Assembly: GCA_034387635.1 (NCBI GenBank)
Contig: JAOANU010000013.1
Span: 496,001-560,000 of the forward strand
DNA length: 64,000 bases
Source: Rhodosporidiobolus odoratus
Taxonomy: Eukaryota > Basidiomycota > Microbotryomycetes > Sporidiobolales > Sporidiobolaceae
Reading direction: 5' to 3'
Shown here: positions 31,303 through 44,900 of the stretch, one piece after another
How positions within the stretch are numbered: the first letter of the stretch is position 1
How the letters are laid out: every line of letters starts with the position of its first letter
Made by a program: the position numbers and the translations under genes
The notes under the pieces: model-generated
Databases searched by the model: none
Told to the model about the DNA's origin: nothing
The model's input: the letters and a program-made list of their open reading frames with translations, nothing else

Positions 31303-32969
31303 TCAGAAGGTTTCCTCCTCTTCGTTGACGAGCTCGCCTTGCGCGTCTTCTGGCACTTCGAACCCCTCCTGTGACGTGTGCAAGTATCAGCGCGCACACG
31401 TCGGCCGAGCGATCTGTCGTGTGTAACAGGCAGGACGTGCAGAAAAGGAGAGAGACTGACCTCGGTGCTGTATAGAATCTGTTGCATCTGCAGGAGGGAC
31501 TCGCGCTCAAGATCGGATACACCTTGTTCGGGGTCGTCCGCGGCGCTAGGCGACTCGAGCCGCGCACCGATAATGATCTCAATTTCGCGTAACTGCATAC
31601 GAGGCCCGCCGATAACGCAGCACAGAGATGGAATGGCAACGGCGACGTACCCACGAGAGAGCCGAAGTCGAGAGCAAGAGAACCGTGTAAGGAAGAGGGA
31701 GGCCGTCAGCCAGGCAACGAACAAGGTCGAGAGGGCCCCGAAACGCACCTTGTTAAAGTAGAAATCTCGTTCCTTTTCGAGTCCTTCTACGCTCACCTTC
31801 ATCTCGCCGAGCTCTCGAGTGACTGCTTCTAGAGCGGCAGGGTCGGCGCCCCCGCTCGCCACGCTACTGCTTCTCGCGCCGATGGTCCTGGCTACGGGCG
31901 CTCGACCTGGAACGGGGCGAGTCGTGCTGCTACCTGCCGGCCGGCGAGCACTCGTCGTCGAGCTCGTTGCTGATCGGGACGGCGCCCGAGCCCCCGCCGG
32001 TGCGCCCCCTGCGCCCCCTCGACGTCCGACGGCGTCGTACTCTCCCCCCGGATAGTTCAAGTCCCAGTACTTCTTCAGCCACTGCAGGAATTCTAGGTTG
32101 TCTTGCATTTTGCACTTGACAAGACGATCGACCGGAATGGGCTGTAGTGACAAGTCCGTGGTGCAGGTGGTCCGATAACATTATCGCGAGTGCGGGCGGT
32201 AAGATGCGCGGCAAGCCATGCAGGAACGACGCCCAAAAACCCGCGCGGGAGGGTGAGAGCATGTGTCGGGGCACGAGGAACAGAGTTCAGGCCGCGCCGC
32301 GACAGTAGATCGAGGGCGTAGGGGAGGAACGGCAGGGCCAGCAAGAAGGGGACAAGTGGTCACATCAGCTACCTCGGTTTTAGCACGACCGCACACGCTG
32401 CTGAAAGCTAGGCTTACCTTGTCAATGCCGTGAGCCTTGAAAGAGTTTTGCAAAACGCGGAAGTTGCTGAGATACTCGTACTCTTGCTTTGCGTTCATCT
32501 TGACTTTGCTCATGGGAACATCGCCAAAAATGGTGTCGAGAATCTGGCAGTAGACTCCGCCAGCTCCTACACCGGCAAGATTCCAGGAAAGGAGAGAAGG
32601 AAGAGAAGATACACGGGCGCAAGGCAGGGAAAGAACAGGGGTGAAGAGCGGGTACACGCCGTGTATCGGGAGCGAAGCGGGAACGACGGGAGTTGGCGGA
32701 CATGTCGGTTGGCGTCGTAGGTCATCCGGGGCAGCATGAGGGGGAAAACGAGTAGGGAAAGGGTCAGCCAACATTGCAATGAGATCCTGTCGGCCAGGTA
32801 TCTGTACCGGTTTCGAGGCGGCAGAGCGTACCGCATTGCTCGACCTGTGCGATGCGAAGTTGAGCCGGTGCGAACGTTCAGTTAAGAGGAGCGTGCACAC
32901 CTTTGTATAGTTGAGCAGGAGGAGGTCGTTGATCCACGCCACGAGTTCAGTTCGAGATTCGCCCGCCAT
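31303..32969 (-). CDS. EB1/Bim1/Mal3 microtubule plus-end tracking protein
   Basis: Binds growing microtubule plus ends and recruits partners. Six exons on the minus strand: 32,969-32,901, 32,844-32,832 (13 nt), 32,566-32,418, 32,141-31,749, 31,592-31,461 and 31,368-31,303, giving 273 aa. The calponin-homology domain spans residues 1 to ~110 ([60 protein letters not shown]). A Ser/Arg/Ala-rich linker follows. The EB1 dimerisation coiled coil covers about residues 185-255 ([20 protein letters not shown]). It ends in an acidic-aromatic EEEETF tail in place of the EEY/F motif that binds CAP-Gly proteins. The 13-nt exon is required for the conserved VEQCGAG. Confidence 0.93.
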
Positions 32970-33234
32970 GTGAGTTGAAGAAGCTTGCGCTTGATTTGTG
33001 GGCTTGCAGTTCCAAGTTGAGCCAGCGTGTTACTGTATGTGTGAGGGTCCACAGACCAAAGTATCGGGGGATCTGGTGACAATTTACAGTACAGTCATTA
33101 CAAAAGAGAATACATAAGGCGTCAACTGTAATGGTATCGGTAATCTCGTCTCGGCAAAGGTATTGCGAAGGTCGACATCGTCTCCTCTCTTCCTCACTCT
33201 GTATCGCTGCACACCAGTTCTCACTGGAGCGAGT
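32970..33234. promoter_or_regulatory. 265-bp divergent promoter between EB1 and the m-AAA protease
   Basis: The two ATGs face away from each other across only 265 bp, so both promoters must lie here or in the leaders. No clear TATA box or named operator was recognised. Confidence 0.5.
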
Positions 33235-36200
33235 ATGCTATCACCTACAACCACACGCACTCTGTCTGCGTCGATCCGATTGCCGTCGTCAGCCTCTTCC
33301 TCCTCGTCCCTCTTCCGCCACTCTTCCTCTCATCGCCGCAAGTTCTCCCTCCGCCCTCTGCTCGACTCCCTTCTTCAAGCTTCTCCACCTCCTCCTCCAC
33401 CACGAGATGGTGAACGCCCTGCCGCTCTTGACGACTTCTTTCGGGGTCAACTCGGCAGACGGCCTTCGTCCTCTTCGAAAGACGCTGCCGCTGGTGCACC
33501 CGGCGCATCGCCGTCTCCCGGTGCTGCTGAATACGCTCCAAAAGACCCAATAAAAGGCCTGTTCGAGCAGCAGGTCGGAGATACGACTGGGGGACCCAAC
33601 AAGCGCGGCGAAGGCAGTAATGGGGACAAGGACGGGAAAAAGAAGGCCGGCAGCGGTAAAAAGCCCGATCCCAGCGAGCAGCCCACTCCGCCGAACCCTT
33701 CCCCCGCCACTATCCTCGCCACGACCGTCGCTATGTATATCCTCTACCGCCTCTCGTCGCAATACGACCCTTCGTCTCGCGAGATCACCTGGGCCGAGTT
33801 CCATTCCGCTTTCCTCGCTAAAGGTCTCGTGGACAAGCTCACCGTCATCAACAAGGGTCGAGTTCGCGTGTCCCTTCACTCGAACGCCGCCGGAGCAGGA
33901 GTCGGTAACGCAGGTGGACAACCCGGTGGAGGCAGCTACTACTTCAGTATCGGCTCTGTCGAAGCTTTCGAGCGCAAGCTGGACGAAGCGCAGAGCGAGC
34001 TCGGCATTCCCCTATCGGAACGTCTCCCGGTGGCGTACCACGAAGAAATCCCTCTTGGTCAAGCCTTCCTCAATCTTCTCCCGACTCTTCTCCTCGTTGG
34101 CTCCACCGTTTGGATTTACCGTCGCATGACAGGTGGAGGGTCCGGTGCAGCTGGAGGCGGTGGCGGCCTGTTTGGAGGCGGCGGGGGCGGCGGAGGCGGA
34201 CCCGGGGGCATCTTCGGCGTCGGCAAGTCTCGCGCCAAGATGTTCAATCACGAGACTGACATCAAGGTCAAGTTCGCCGACGTCGCTGGCATGGACGAGG
34301 CGAAGGAGGAGATCATGGAATTCGTCAAGTTCCTCAAGAGTCCCGAGCACTATGAGCGTCTCGGAGCCAAGATCCCTCGCGGCGCTATTCTCTCCGGCCC
34401 TCCCGGTACGGGCAAGACGTTGCTCGCCAAAGCCACGGCAGGGGAGGCCGGCGTTCCGTTCCTCAGCGTTTCCGGGTCCGAGTTCGTCGAGATGTTCGTC
34501 GGTGTCGGCGCTTCGAGGGTGCGGGACCTCTTTACCCAAGCCAAGAAGAACGCGCCGGCCATCGTCTTCATCGACGAGATCGACGCTATCGGCAAGGCTC
34601 GCGGCAAGGGCGGGCAGTTTGGCGGCAATGACGAGCGAGAGTCGACGCTGAACCAGCTTCTCGTCGAAATGGACGGCTTTGGGACGGGCGAGCACGTCGT
34701 TCTGCTCGCTGGTACTAACCGCAGCGACGTTCTCGACCCGGCGCTCCTTCGTCCCGGCCGTTTTGACCGTCACATCAACGTCTCGAATCCCGACGTCTCT
34801 GGCCGGCGGCAGATCTTCCAGGTTCATCTGAAGAAGCTCGTCTTGGACATCGCCAAAGACTCACAGGCGGCTAAGTCTGGTGCCGAGCAAGACGTCGAGG
34901 CGGGTCGACTGGCAGCCGATTCCGAGCGCAACCCGAGCGCGGACAATCCCCGTCCCGCCATTGCCCCTTTCTCTACCCAGTCGCCGTCTCTCGCCTCTCT
35001 CTCCACCTCCACCTCCACCGTCAACGTTGCCGCTTCTCCCGTTCTCTCGCATATCTACCGCGCCACTCCGACTTCCGACGCTCTTTCCGAATCGCCAGTC
35101 TCGTCGAGGGAAGGCACAGCAGAACCCGGCTCTTCACCGTCGTCCAACTTCAAGTCGATGTACACGCTGAAGCCCACAGACGAGGTCGACCCGAAATCCT
35201 CTCTCGGCAAACTCATCGCCAAACTTTCCGCCCACACGCCCGGCTTCTCGGGCGCCGATATCGCGAACGTCTGCAACGAAGCGGCGCTCATCGCGGCTCG
35301 CCTTGGGGCCGACGCCGTGGCAGAAAAGCATTTCGAGATGGCAATCGAGCGGGTCATTGCAGGAATGGAGCGCAAGAGTCGCGTACTTGACAAGGAGGAG
35401 AAGCGTACCGTCGCCTATCACGAAGCGGGTCACGCTGTGTCGGGATGGTTCTTGGAGTGGGCGGATCCTTTGCTCAAGGTGCGTTTGGCGGCTAGGTCTC
35501 TTCCGCCTTCGGGGCGCTGCTCACTCCACGTTTGTGCTGCCTTCCGCCGCCATGCAGGTGTCTATCGTCCCTCGAGGAGTCGGTGCACTTGGATACGCTC
35601 AGTACGTATTTGTCCTTGTTGCTGAGCTGCTTGGTACAGCTCGACCTTACCAGCTCCTCGCGCAGATATCTGCCGAAAGAACGCTATCTCTACACGACTG
35701 AGCAGCTCATCGACCGCATGTGCATGACGCTTGGCGGTCGCGTTGCTGAAGAAATCTTCTTCAAGCGCATCACGACGGGCGCACAGGACGATCTCCAGAA
35801 GGTGACCAGAATGGCAAACGAGGTCATCGCTAACTGTGCGCTTCTCCCTTTTCAATTTTACCCTGACGGTGACTGGTTATTGGGGACGTGCTCTGCAACG
35901 CATCGACTGACCTGGATTGCGGTTTCCCTTGTGTTTTTCTTGATCGCAACGTTCCGCTGCCTTACAGACGGCATGAACACCAATGTCGGTCCTCTCTCGT
36001 ATCGTCAGGATCAAGAGTCATTCCAGAAGCCATTCTCGGAGAAAACGGCGCAACTCATAGACGACGAGATTCGCAAGATGGTACGGGAGGCGCATAGGCG
36101 ATGCACGGAACTTTTGACGGAAAAGAAGGAGCAGGTTGAGCAAGTCGCCAAGTTGTTGTTGGAGAAAGAGATCCTTAGCAGGTTCGTGCTTTCCTGGTTC

Positions 36201-36489
36201 TCAGCCTGGCCATTTGCGCAGGTGGCCTCCACCTTGGTTATCAGCCGTTCCCGCTCACCACTAACCACTATCTCTGCGCTCTAGATCCGACATGATCCGC
36301 CTGCTCGGCCCTCGACCATTCGGTGATGCTTTCGATGATGCAGTTTCGTTCGGTTCGGCGACGCGCGACCCAGCCCAGGATGGCAAGCTCGGCGGAGGAA
36401 TCGAGGGAGGTCTCGGTGGGGGCATCGGGACGGATATGCCTCATCCGGTTGGGATTGAGGAAGGCGCTAGGGCGGAGAGCGCGCGGTAG
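33235..36489 (+). CDS. mitochondrial m-AAA protease subunit (Afg3/Yta12 family)
   Basis: A membrane-anchored ATP-dependent zinc protease of the inner mitochondrial membrane. Exons 33,235-35,478, 35,558-35,601, 35,666-35,835, 35,968-36,181 and 36,285-36,489 give 958 aa. The Ser/Arg-rich N-terminus suits a presequence. Transmembrane segments are near residues 159-177 and 278-299, followed by a Gly-rich loop. The AAA module has Walker A GPPGTGKT (388-395), Walker [11 protein letters not shown] (~444-453) and the second region of homology [18 protein letters not shown]. The protease has [13 protein letters not shown] (HEAGH at 729-733) and [15 protein letters not shown]. Odd: about 115 Ser/Ala-rich residues (~540-655) interrupt the AAA lid between LVLDIAKDS and [18 protein letters not shown] cannot separate Afg3 from Yta12. 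Confidence 0.93.
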
Positions 36490-37104
36490 TGGCTGCAGGC
36501 CTGAAGCATACCGTTGCGTGAGTTGCGTTGTTCCAAGCTACTAGTCTCCCCCCTTCCTCTACTTTGTATCGACTTGCAGCACTCTCACCCATATGTACAG
36601 TTGATTATAGGCAGCACGAGCAGCACTTTCGTCGTCTTCGCAATCGTTACGCATCTCTCTTTCTCGGGATCGCTACACCACTTGCGGTTCGCTTCTGCCT
36701 TGGCAGAGCACTTCCTCGCCGGCCCTGCAGATGGTCGCTGCGTGTCCGTAGGCCTGAGCCTCTGAGTGCGGAGACCCATCGCCTTTGAGTGCGGAAACCC
36801 ATCTGCACCAAATCTGCACTGAAGATCCGCCGCTCCTCCTTCACGCTAGGCTTGCTGCCACTGGCCGCTTCCCTGTCGCTAGCAGCTGGGCGTTGGCCTG
36901 TCGTTGCCGTTCCGGAACCTGCATCCTGCGCACTTATAACAGCCTGAAGTGGCCCTCAGAACCTCTGGCGTCCGTCGGCTTCGCGGACCCAATCTTCCGC
37001 CCCCACTTCGCTGCCCCGGGAACGGATCGGGACCTTCCCAATTGCCTTTCTGCTTCCTCCCTGCCTTCCCCTCGAGAACGTCGCTCTATCTCATTACCGT
37101 CAGT
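36490..37104. other. no gene seen; upstream of GAPDH
   Basis: TGAGTGCGGA(G/A)ACCCATC is directly repeated at about 36,763 and 36,788. Otherwise there are only short frames. It presumably holds the GAPDH promoter. Confidence 0.45.
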
Positions 37105-38851
<1,747 letters not shown>

Positions 38852-39903
38852 ACGGGGACACAGGCCTCCCTCATGGCACGGCATCACCCCATGCAGTGAT
38901 CTCTTGTGTGCGGGTACTATCAGCTTGTAGCACCGCGGGGAACCTGGTGTAACCTACCCTTCGCAGGCAGTGTATGTGCATTCAGCGGGGTTTCCCCAGG
39001 TATAGTAGCTGTCTCTCCAGTCGCACCATGCTGCTTGTCAGCGTCCCGTCTGCAAGCGACTTTGTCTGCGACTTACCAGCGGGATACTAGGCTGCGTCTC
39101 ATTCGTGATGATGCAGGATTCTCACTGAATGTCCTTGCCTTTTGAGAAGGTCGAGGCAAGAACGGCGCGCGGTGTGCAGTCTTGACAGCTCAGCACACGC
39201 AAATGCCTTCAGGCAGTGCTTAAACGCTGCGTAGATATCATGACAGTATGGCTGAAACTCCTGGAGGGGCAGGTTGCTCTATACGGAGTAACGCAGCCTG
39301 AAAGAGCAGGAGAGTAATTACGTGAAGCGTACAAGCAGGGCTTCGTTCCCACTAGGAGTAAGGCGGGCCCCTTGCCCTGTAGCATAGTGGATCCAACAAG
39401 ACCAGGGCACGTCCTCGACCTGTTCTCTGAGCTACCTGCGCTTGTCTCTGGCTGATCCCGGCAGCCGTTTCGATCCCAGTCACATGTCGTTGGCATGTCG
39501 TACCGTTACGCGATTCCAATGCAGCGGAGTGGACTACACAGGTAAGGGCCAATGCAGGGACGGCGAAGTTGTACCACGACGGCAGGTATTCGGAAATGTG
39601 TAGAGGGCAGGTTGACTTTCGGCCGGTCGGAAAGCGGATAATCGAAGATGCAGCTTGATAGACAGCTGCCTGGCACTGTTGGGGCGCTATCACAAATAGG
39701 TGAACAAGGGGGAGGAGGGCGCGCTGATGTTGCCGGGGGAAGGGGCCAACGGCGATACAAAGCGAGAACAGCGGGTATAGAGAGTCTTGGGCGATGGGCT
39801 GCTGCTTCATACCTGCACGCTTGTTAGCTTATCAAGCTACAGTGACTGGTGAAGCAGCGTATCGCGCGAGTCTAGGTATGCCGCTGTCGGGTTCAACTTG
39901 TAT
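38852..39903. other. no convincing gene
   Basis: A minus-strand frame with a true ATG at 39,810 runs 152 codons but resembles nothing I know and has no conserved pattern. The region is taken as intergenic, containing the REX2 promoter. Confidence 0.4.
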
Positions 39904-41130
39904 ATGCTTCTCGTTCCTGCTCTACGACTCGCTAGATCACGTATACCAGTTGCAAAATACTCTCGCAGTATCCTGTCCTTCGCACAAATGGCCGCACGCG
40001 CTGAGAATCTCGTTTGGATCGGTACGTCCTCTTCTGGCAGCATCAACATCCCCAATTTCACATGGGATTGCGAACGCGCTGACACTGGCCCTTAGATTGC
40101 GAGATGACTGGGCTCGACCCCTATCTACCGCCAGCCGGTCTGAAGCCAGGGGAGGAGTTTCTGCCAGATCGCATCCTTGAGGTGCGCTGTGGTCATCCGT
40201 GCCAGGCATTCTGAGCATCTTGTACGACCTACCTCGCCCCTGTAGATTGCCGTGATTGTGACCGACAAAGACCTCAACATGCTCGACGGTGGAGTAGAGT
40301 ACATTATCAGGACGGACAAGGACGTGCTGGAAAAAATGAATGAATGGTGCGCTCACTCCTGCGCGTCCTACTATGGCGTACTCTGATACAAGCAGAGCCG
40401 TCTCAGGTGTATCAAACAGCACGGCAAGGTTCGCCTCGCCAGTCACAAGCCCCACAAAGGTTGCCCTCCTTCTTCGCCCACACACGCTGACCGACCGTCG
40501 CTTAGACTGGACTGACGCGAGCGTGCTTGGAAAGCACGCACTCCATGGCGGAAGTGGACGAGCTCGTTACCGCATACGTCACCAAGCATTTTCCGCCATC
40601 GAGTAAGTTCTGGCTTTACCGTCTTCCTCCCTGGCCCATGGCTCAGCAGCTTGCCTCTGCTATTGTCTGAGCGGCAAGAAGGTTCACGGGCCAGCCCTGA
40701 CTGACAGCATATCCCGGTAGCCCCCATGCTCCTCGCGGGCAACTCTGTCCACGCAGATCGCAAGTTTCTGGACAAAGACTTACCCAAGCTGGCTAGCAAG
40801 TTACACTATCGCATCCTCGACGTCAGCTCAATCAAAGAGATTGGTCGACGGTGGTATCCCAGCCTAGGTTGGCAGAGCAAGAAGGATGAAGCGGAGCATC
40901 GGTACAGTCCTTCTAGCCTCTTCGTCCGCGAGCTGTGGTAGTGCTGACATACCCGTTCTGTGTCTCAGGGCTCTCGCGGACATTAAGGCATCTATATCTG
41001 GTGCGCGATCCTGCATGCCTGTCCTGCTCTCGAACATGTGCTTTGCGGCGACCTGACGTGTTCTACCTTCCGTTCTGCAGAGCTCAAGTATTACCGCGAG
41101 CATCTGTTCAAGCCTGTAGAGGGCAAGTAG
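39904..41130 (+). CDS. REX2: oligoribonuclease (REX2/REXO2, DEDDh exonuclease)
   Basis: Degrades 2-5-nt RNAs, in fungi mainly in mitochondria. Eight exons: 39,904-40,021, 40,096-40,181, 40,246-40,346, 40,407-40,428 (22 nt), 40,506-40,602, 40,721-40,901, 40,969-41,000 and 41,081-41,130, giving 228 aa. Catalytic residues are Asp40 and Glu42 in WIDCEMTGLD, Asp154 in GNSVHADRKFLDKDLP, His201 and Asp206 in AEHRALADI. Two in-frame ATGs matter. The first, at 39,904, adds 28 residues rich in Arg/Ser/Leu with no acidic residue, typical of a mitochondrial presequence. The second, at 39,988, gives MAARAENLVWIDCE, the usual bacterial/cytosolic-type start. Confidence 0.94.
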
Positions 41131-41909
41131 AAATGCCTTTCCTGGAGACGGAACCTTCTAGAGGCATGCAAGGGTCGAGGAACGAGCGACTCGAGCCGCC
41201 TACGCACGCTTTCGGCCAGTCTTGCCAACCAGAAATCGTATTATGCCGAGGAGTTGTTGTATCCGCCGCGCCAGCTCCGTGGAACAGGCCGCACTGTCAA
41301 CTTTGGTAGACAGGGCGCAAGTCTGGTTGCAATGCCAACGCGATCTGCTGAGCGAGAAATCCATTTCTTAGTCAGGTGTAATGTAGATTAGGCCTGATTA
41401 CGATTGAGTTTAATTGTCAGAGCGATGCGGTCAAGCTCGCGTTGTGAAGGACTTGTCCTCATTCCGCTCAGTCCTCAGTCGTGACGGGCTCTGCAAGCAG
41501 CTACTACAACCAGTCCTAGCTAGGATATCGCCGGAGGGATCCCTCGTATCCACCTCCACCTTAAACTCTCCAGCCTTACTCTCAAAGGTCGGCAGCAAAA
41601 GCGGTGCGTCGTTCCCCCTCATCTTCCCCGAATATCAGCTGATTGTAGGGTCGTGTAGGCACATAAGCCTGCACTACAGCCTCCCGAAAAAGGCTCTCCT
41701 CGTATCGACAAGTTGCGACTACCGCAACCCGATCCAATCGCCACTTCTCGTCTTCCTCCCTTTCTCCCTCCCGAGTCCGACTCTGCCTTCGGTACTCGAT
41801 TCTACCTCTACGGACAAGTCACACAACCCTTCTTCTTGAGCTCTCTGTGAGACTGCGAGAATACCGCCAGTCCCGCTTTGAACTTGCCCATTCAACCATC
41901 TCCCCTTCC
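41131..41909. other. no gene seen; long leader/promoter of eIF4G
   Basis: A 141-codon plus-strand frame (41,414-41,839) lies here but shows no recognisable domain and ends 70 bp before the eIF4G ATG. It may be transcribed as part of a long 5' leader. Confidence 0.4.
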
Positions 41910-44900
41910 ATGAGCAATACTTCCTCCTCCGGCAACAAAGCCACTCCCACGTCGACCGCCGCATCCGCCAAGCCTGCCGCTTCGCAGTACCAGGTCCCTA
42001 AGATTCCTCCTTACAACTACGCCGCCGCCGCCGCCGCCAAGGGAAAACCCTCGCCTGCTGCCGTTAGCGGTCAGGATGCGACCGGAATTGTCAACGGCTC
42101 CGCCCCTGGGGTCGCGACTAGCGTAAGCGCTGCTTCAGCGATGGCTGCTGCCGGGCAGAGCTCGCAACCGACGAGCCCTGTGCAAAAAAAGCCTAGCGTG
42201 CAGGGGGTTCAGGTTGATGGCGTGAGGGTCCCTGCCTCCCGCGTCGACGCTATTCGTGGCGCTGCGGGCTCGGATGGTGCGTTTATTCGCTTCGCCTTCC
42301 TGTCCTGATCTGGTTGCTTACGAACTCCGCTCGACAGTGTCCTTCGGCACTGCGGACGACAAGAATGCTACTCTCTCTTCGTCCCCTGCCGCACCTCCTA
42401 GCTTCGGCCAGAACAATCCCAAGGCTTTCGGCACGCTTCCGGCCGAAACAGCAGCCCCAGCCGGTGCAGCGGCCAAAGCTCCCATCAATATCCACTCTTT
42501 CTTCACCGGCAACGGTTCCATTGCCTCCGCCTCGGGTCCCGCCTCTTCGTCTCCCGCTCCTCTGCCGGTTCCCGAGCGTCGATCATTATCGACGTACGAC
42601 CCTCAGGCGTCCCGTTCGCCCGGGGCGAGCACTTCCCCCCTCCCTCCTCCCTCCCACATCGGCGGTGTCAACTCGCAGTCCTTCGTTCCACGGTATCATA
42701 CTCACGGCAGCGCGCAAGCGTTTTCTCCTCCCGCGCCCTTTTACGGCGGAGCTCAAGCCTCGACCGCTGCGTTCATTCCTAAAGGCCCGTCGCCGCAAAA
42801 TATACCGAACGGCAACAGCGGACCGTCGTACGGTGGACCGGGAGCACCTTCTAGCGCAGGTTCACGCCCGGGAAGCTTCGTCGGGTCGCCTGTCCTCAGC
42901 GCGGGCGTACCCCGGCCGCCACAGAGTAGATCTTCCTTCGGCGCCGCTACAAGCCCGAGAATGCCGCAGGCTCAGTTAGGCAACGCGCAGCCGATGGTGT
43001 ACCCGCAAACTTACGTGGGTTTCGGCCCTACTTCCCCTCTTCCAGGTTGACGTTGTTGACCCTTGAGCGCTCACCGCAGGCTTATCACAACCAATACAAT
43101 CCGTACCAGCAGTATGCGCCGTACGCCCCTTACGGTCTTCCGCCCAACGGTGCTCCCTCTCCGGTCAACGGTCTGCAGACCCCGAAGCCCTCCGCTGCGC
43201 TCCCGGGTTCAGGCTCTATCGCTGCCCCGCATGGCTCTTCTACCCCTTCCACCGCTGCCTTCCCCCCTTACGCTTCACCTCAATCGCAGAACGCCTCTCT
43301 CCCGCGCCCGAATCCCTCCGCCCCCCTCTTCACCCCGGCCCCGTCGACGCCTCTTCGGGTCGGGGCGTCTTCTTTCGACTTCAAAGCCGTCGCCAACGCG
43401 CCCGAATTCTCTCCCACGCCGCGGAAGAGCGCCGCGATCAAGATTGTGAACCCCAAGGACAAGATCGCGGAGGCTGAGAAGGCCAAGGCGGAGAAGGAGA
43501 AGGTGGACACCCAGGCTAAGGCGCCCGAGCCTGTCAAGGTTGAAGAGCCCGTCGCTGCTGCCTCAGTCGCAACGACTTCAGAGCCCACGGAAGATGCGGC
43601 GAAGGAGAAGAAGGCAGAGGAGGAGAAGAAGGCAAAGGAGAAGGAGGCAGCTGAAGAGAAGGAGTCAGCTGAGGAGAAGAAGGCAGCTGAGGAGAAGAAC
43701 GCAGTAGTGGAGGAGAAGGCGGCTGAGGAGAAGAAGGCGGCCGAGGAGAAGGAGGCGGCCGATGTCACCGCGGATGCAAACAAAGCAACCAGGGAGAAGA
43801 AGGTGGAGGAAGACCAGGACCGGGCCAAGTTCGATCAAGAGGCTGACGATGGGAAGAGCAAGGCGATCGACATTGCCAAGGGGAAAGCAGACGATGTCGC
43901 TGCTGCCGCTCCGCCCTCGTCCACTCCCGCCGTCGTCGATGACCTCAAGCGCGAGGATGCGGTTTCGACCGACCTCTCCACTCCCTCGACCCCCGGCGAA
44001 GAGATCGCAGGCTTGCAGGTCAGATCCTCGCAAGCCGAGGCAGTCCGCGCCGAGGAAGCTGCTTTGCTCGCCGACGAGAAGGTCGTCGTAGAGCAAAAGG
44101 ATCCCGCCGAGGCCCTTGCCGAAGCTCGCGAAGCTCTCCAAGCTACCGCCCCCATTCCGGCTCCTACCTCTCCCGTCCCCGCGACTCCTTCGTCCTCTCT
44201 GCCGTCTTTCCTCCCCTCCAAGCCTGCTACCGATCTCTCACGTCGTCCTGCGGCAGTTGACACTACTGCTGCGAACGCCAAGGCGTCTACCTCCTCAGCG
44301 CCATCTCCCGCGCAACTCGCCGCCGCTCGTCCCATCTCTGATCTCTCGACTGTTGCTTACCCCAACGGAGTCCAGGCACCGCAATCCGATCTGAATGTCA
44401 ATGCCGAGGCGGGCAAGTATCGTTACGATCGCGCCTTCCTCCTCCAGTTCGTCGAGATCTGCAAGGCCATGCCAGACAACCTTCCGAACCTACAGGAAAT
44501 CGGCATGATCGACGATGGCTCTACCCCTCGCGGCGGCGCTTTCAACTCATCTGCCCGCGGCGGCGGCAGGATGGGGCCTCCGTCTCTCCCATCTCGATCT
44601 GCATCGGGCATGGGCTCTTTCGGTCGCAGCGCATCCATGGGCGGTGTCGGTAGCGGATTCGGCGGAATGGGCAACTTCGGTCAAGGTGGCCTCTCCGCTG
44701 GTACGACCTCGCAGCAACGCTTTGAGGCGTCCCTCGCACGGTCGCAGAGCGGTGCGTTCGGCGGAAGTCGCGGCACCATGTCTCGCACGACCTCACAATC
44801 GAGCACGATGGGAGGCGCTTTCGGCAAGCCCAAGAGCGAGCGAGGGAAGCGACGAGGAGGCGAGAAGGGCGGGAAGGAGAGCGGCGAACGCGACGAGTCG

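Noticed and set aside
39352..39810. 152-codon minus-strand frame with ATG upstream of REX2
   Set aside because: No recognisable domain, uneven composition and no splice or leader evidence. Kept only as intergenic sequence.
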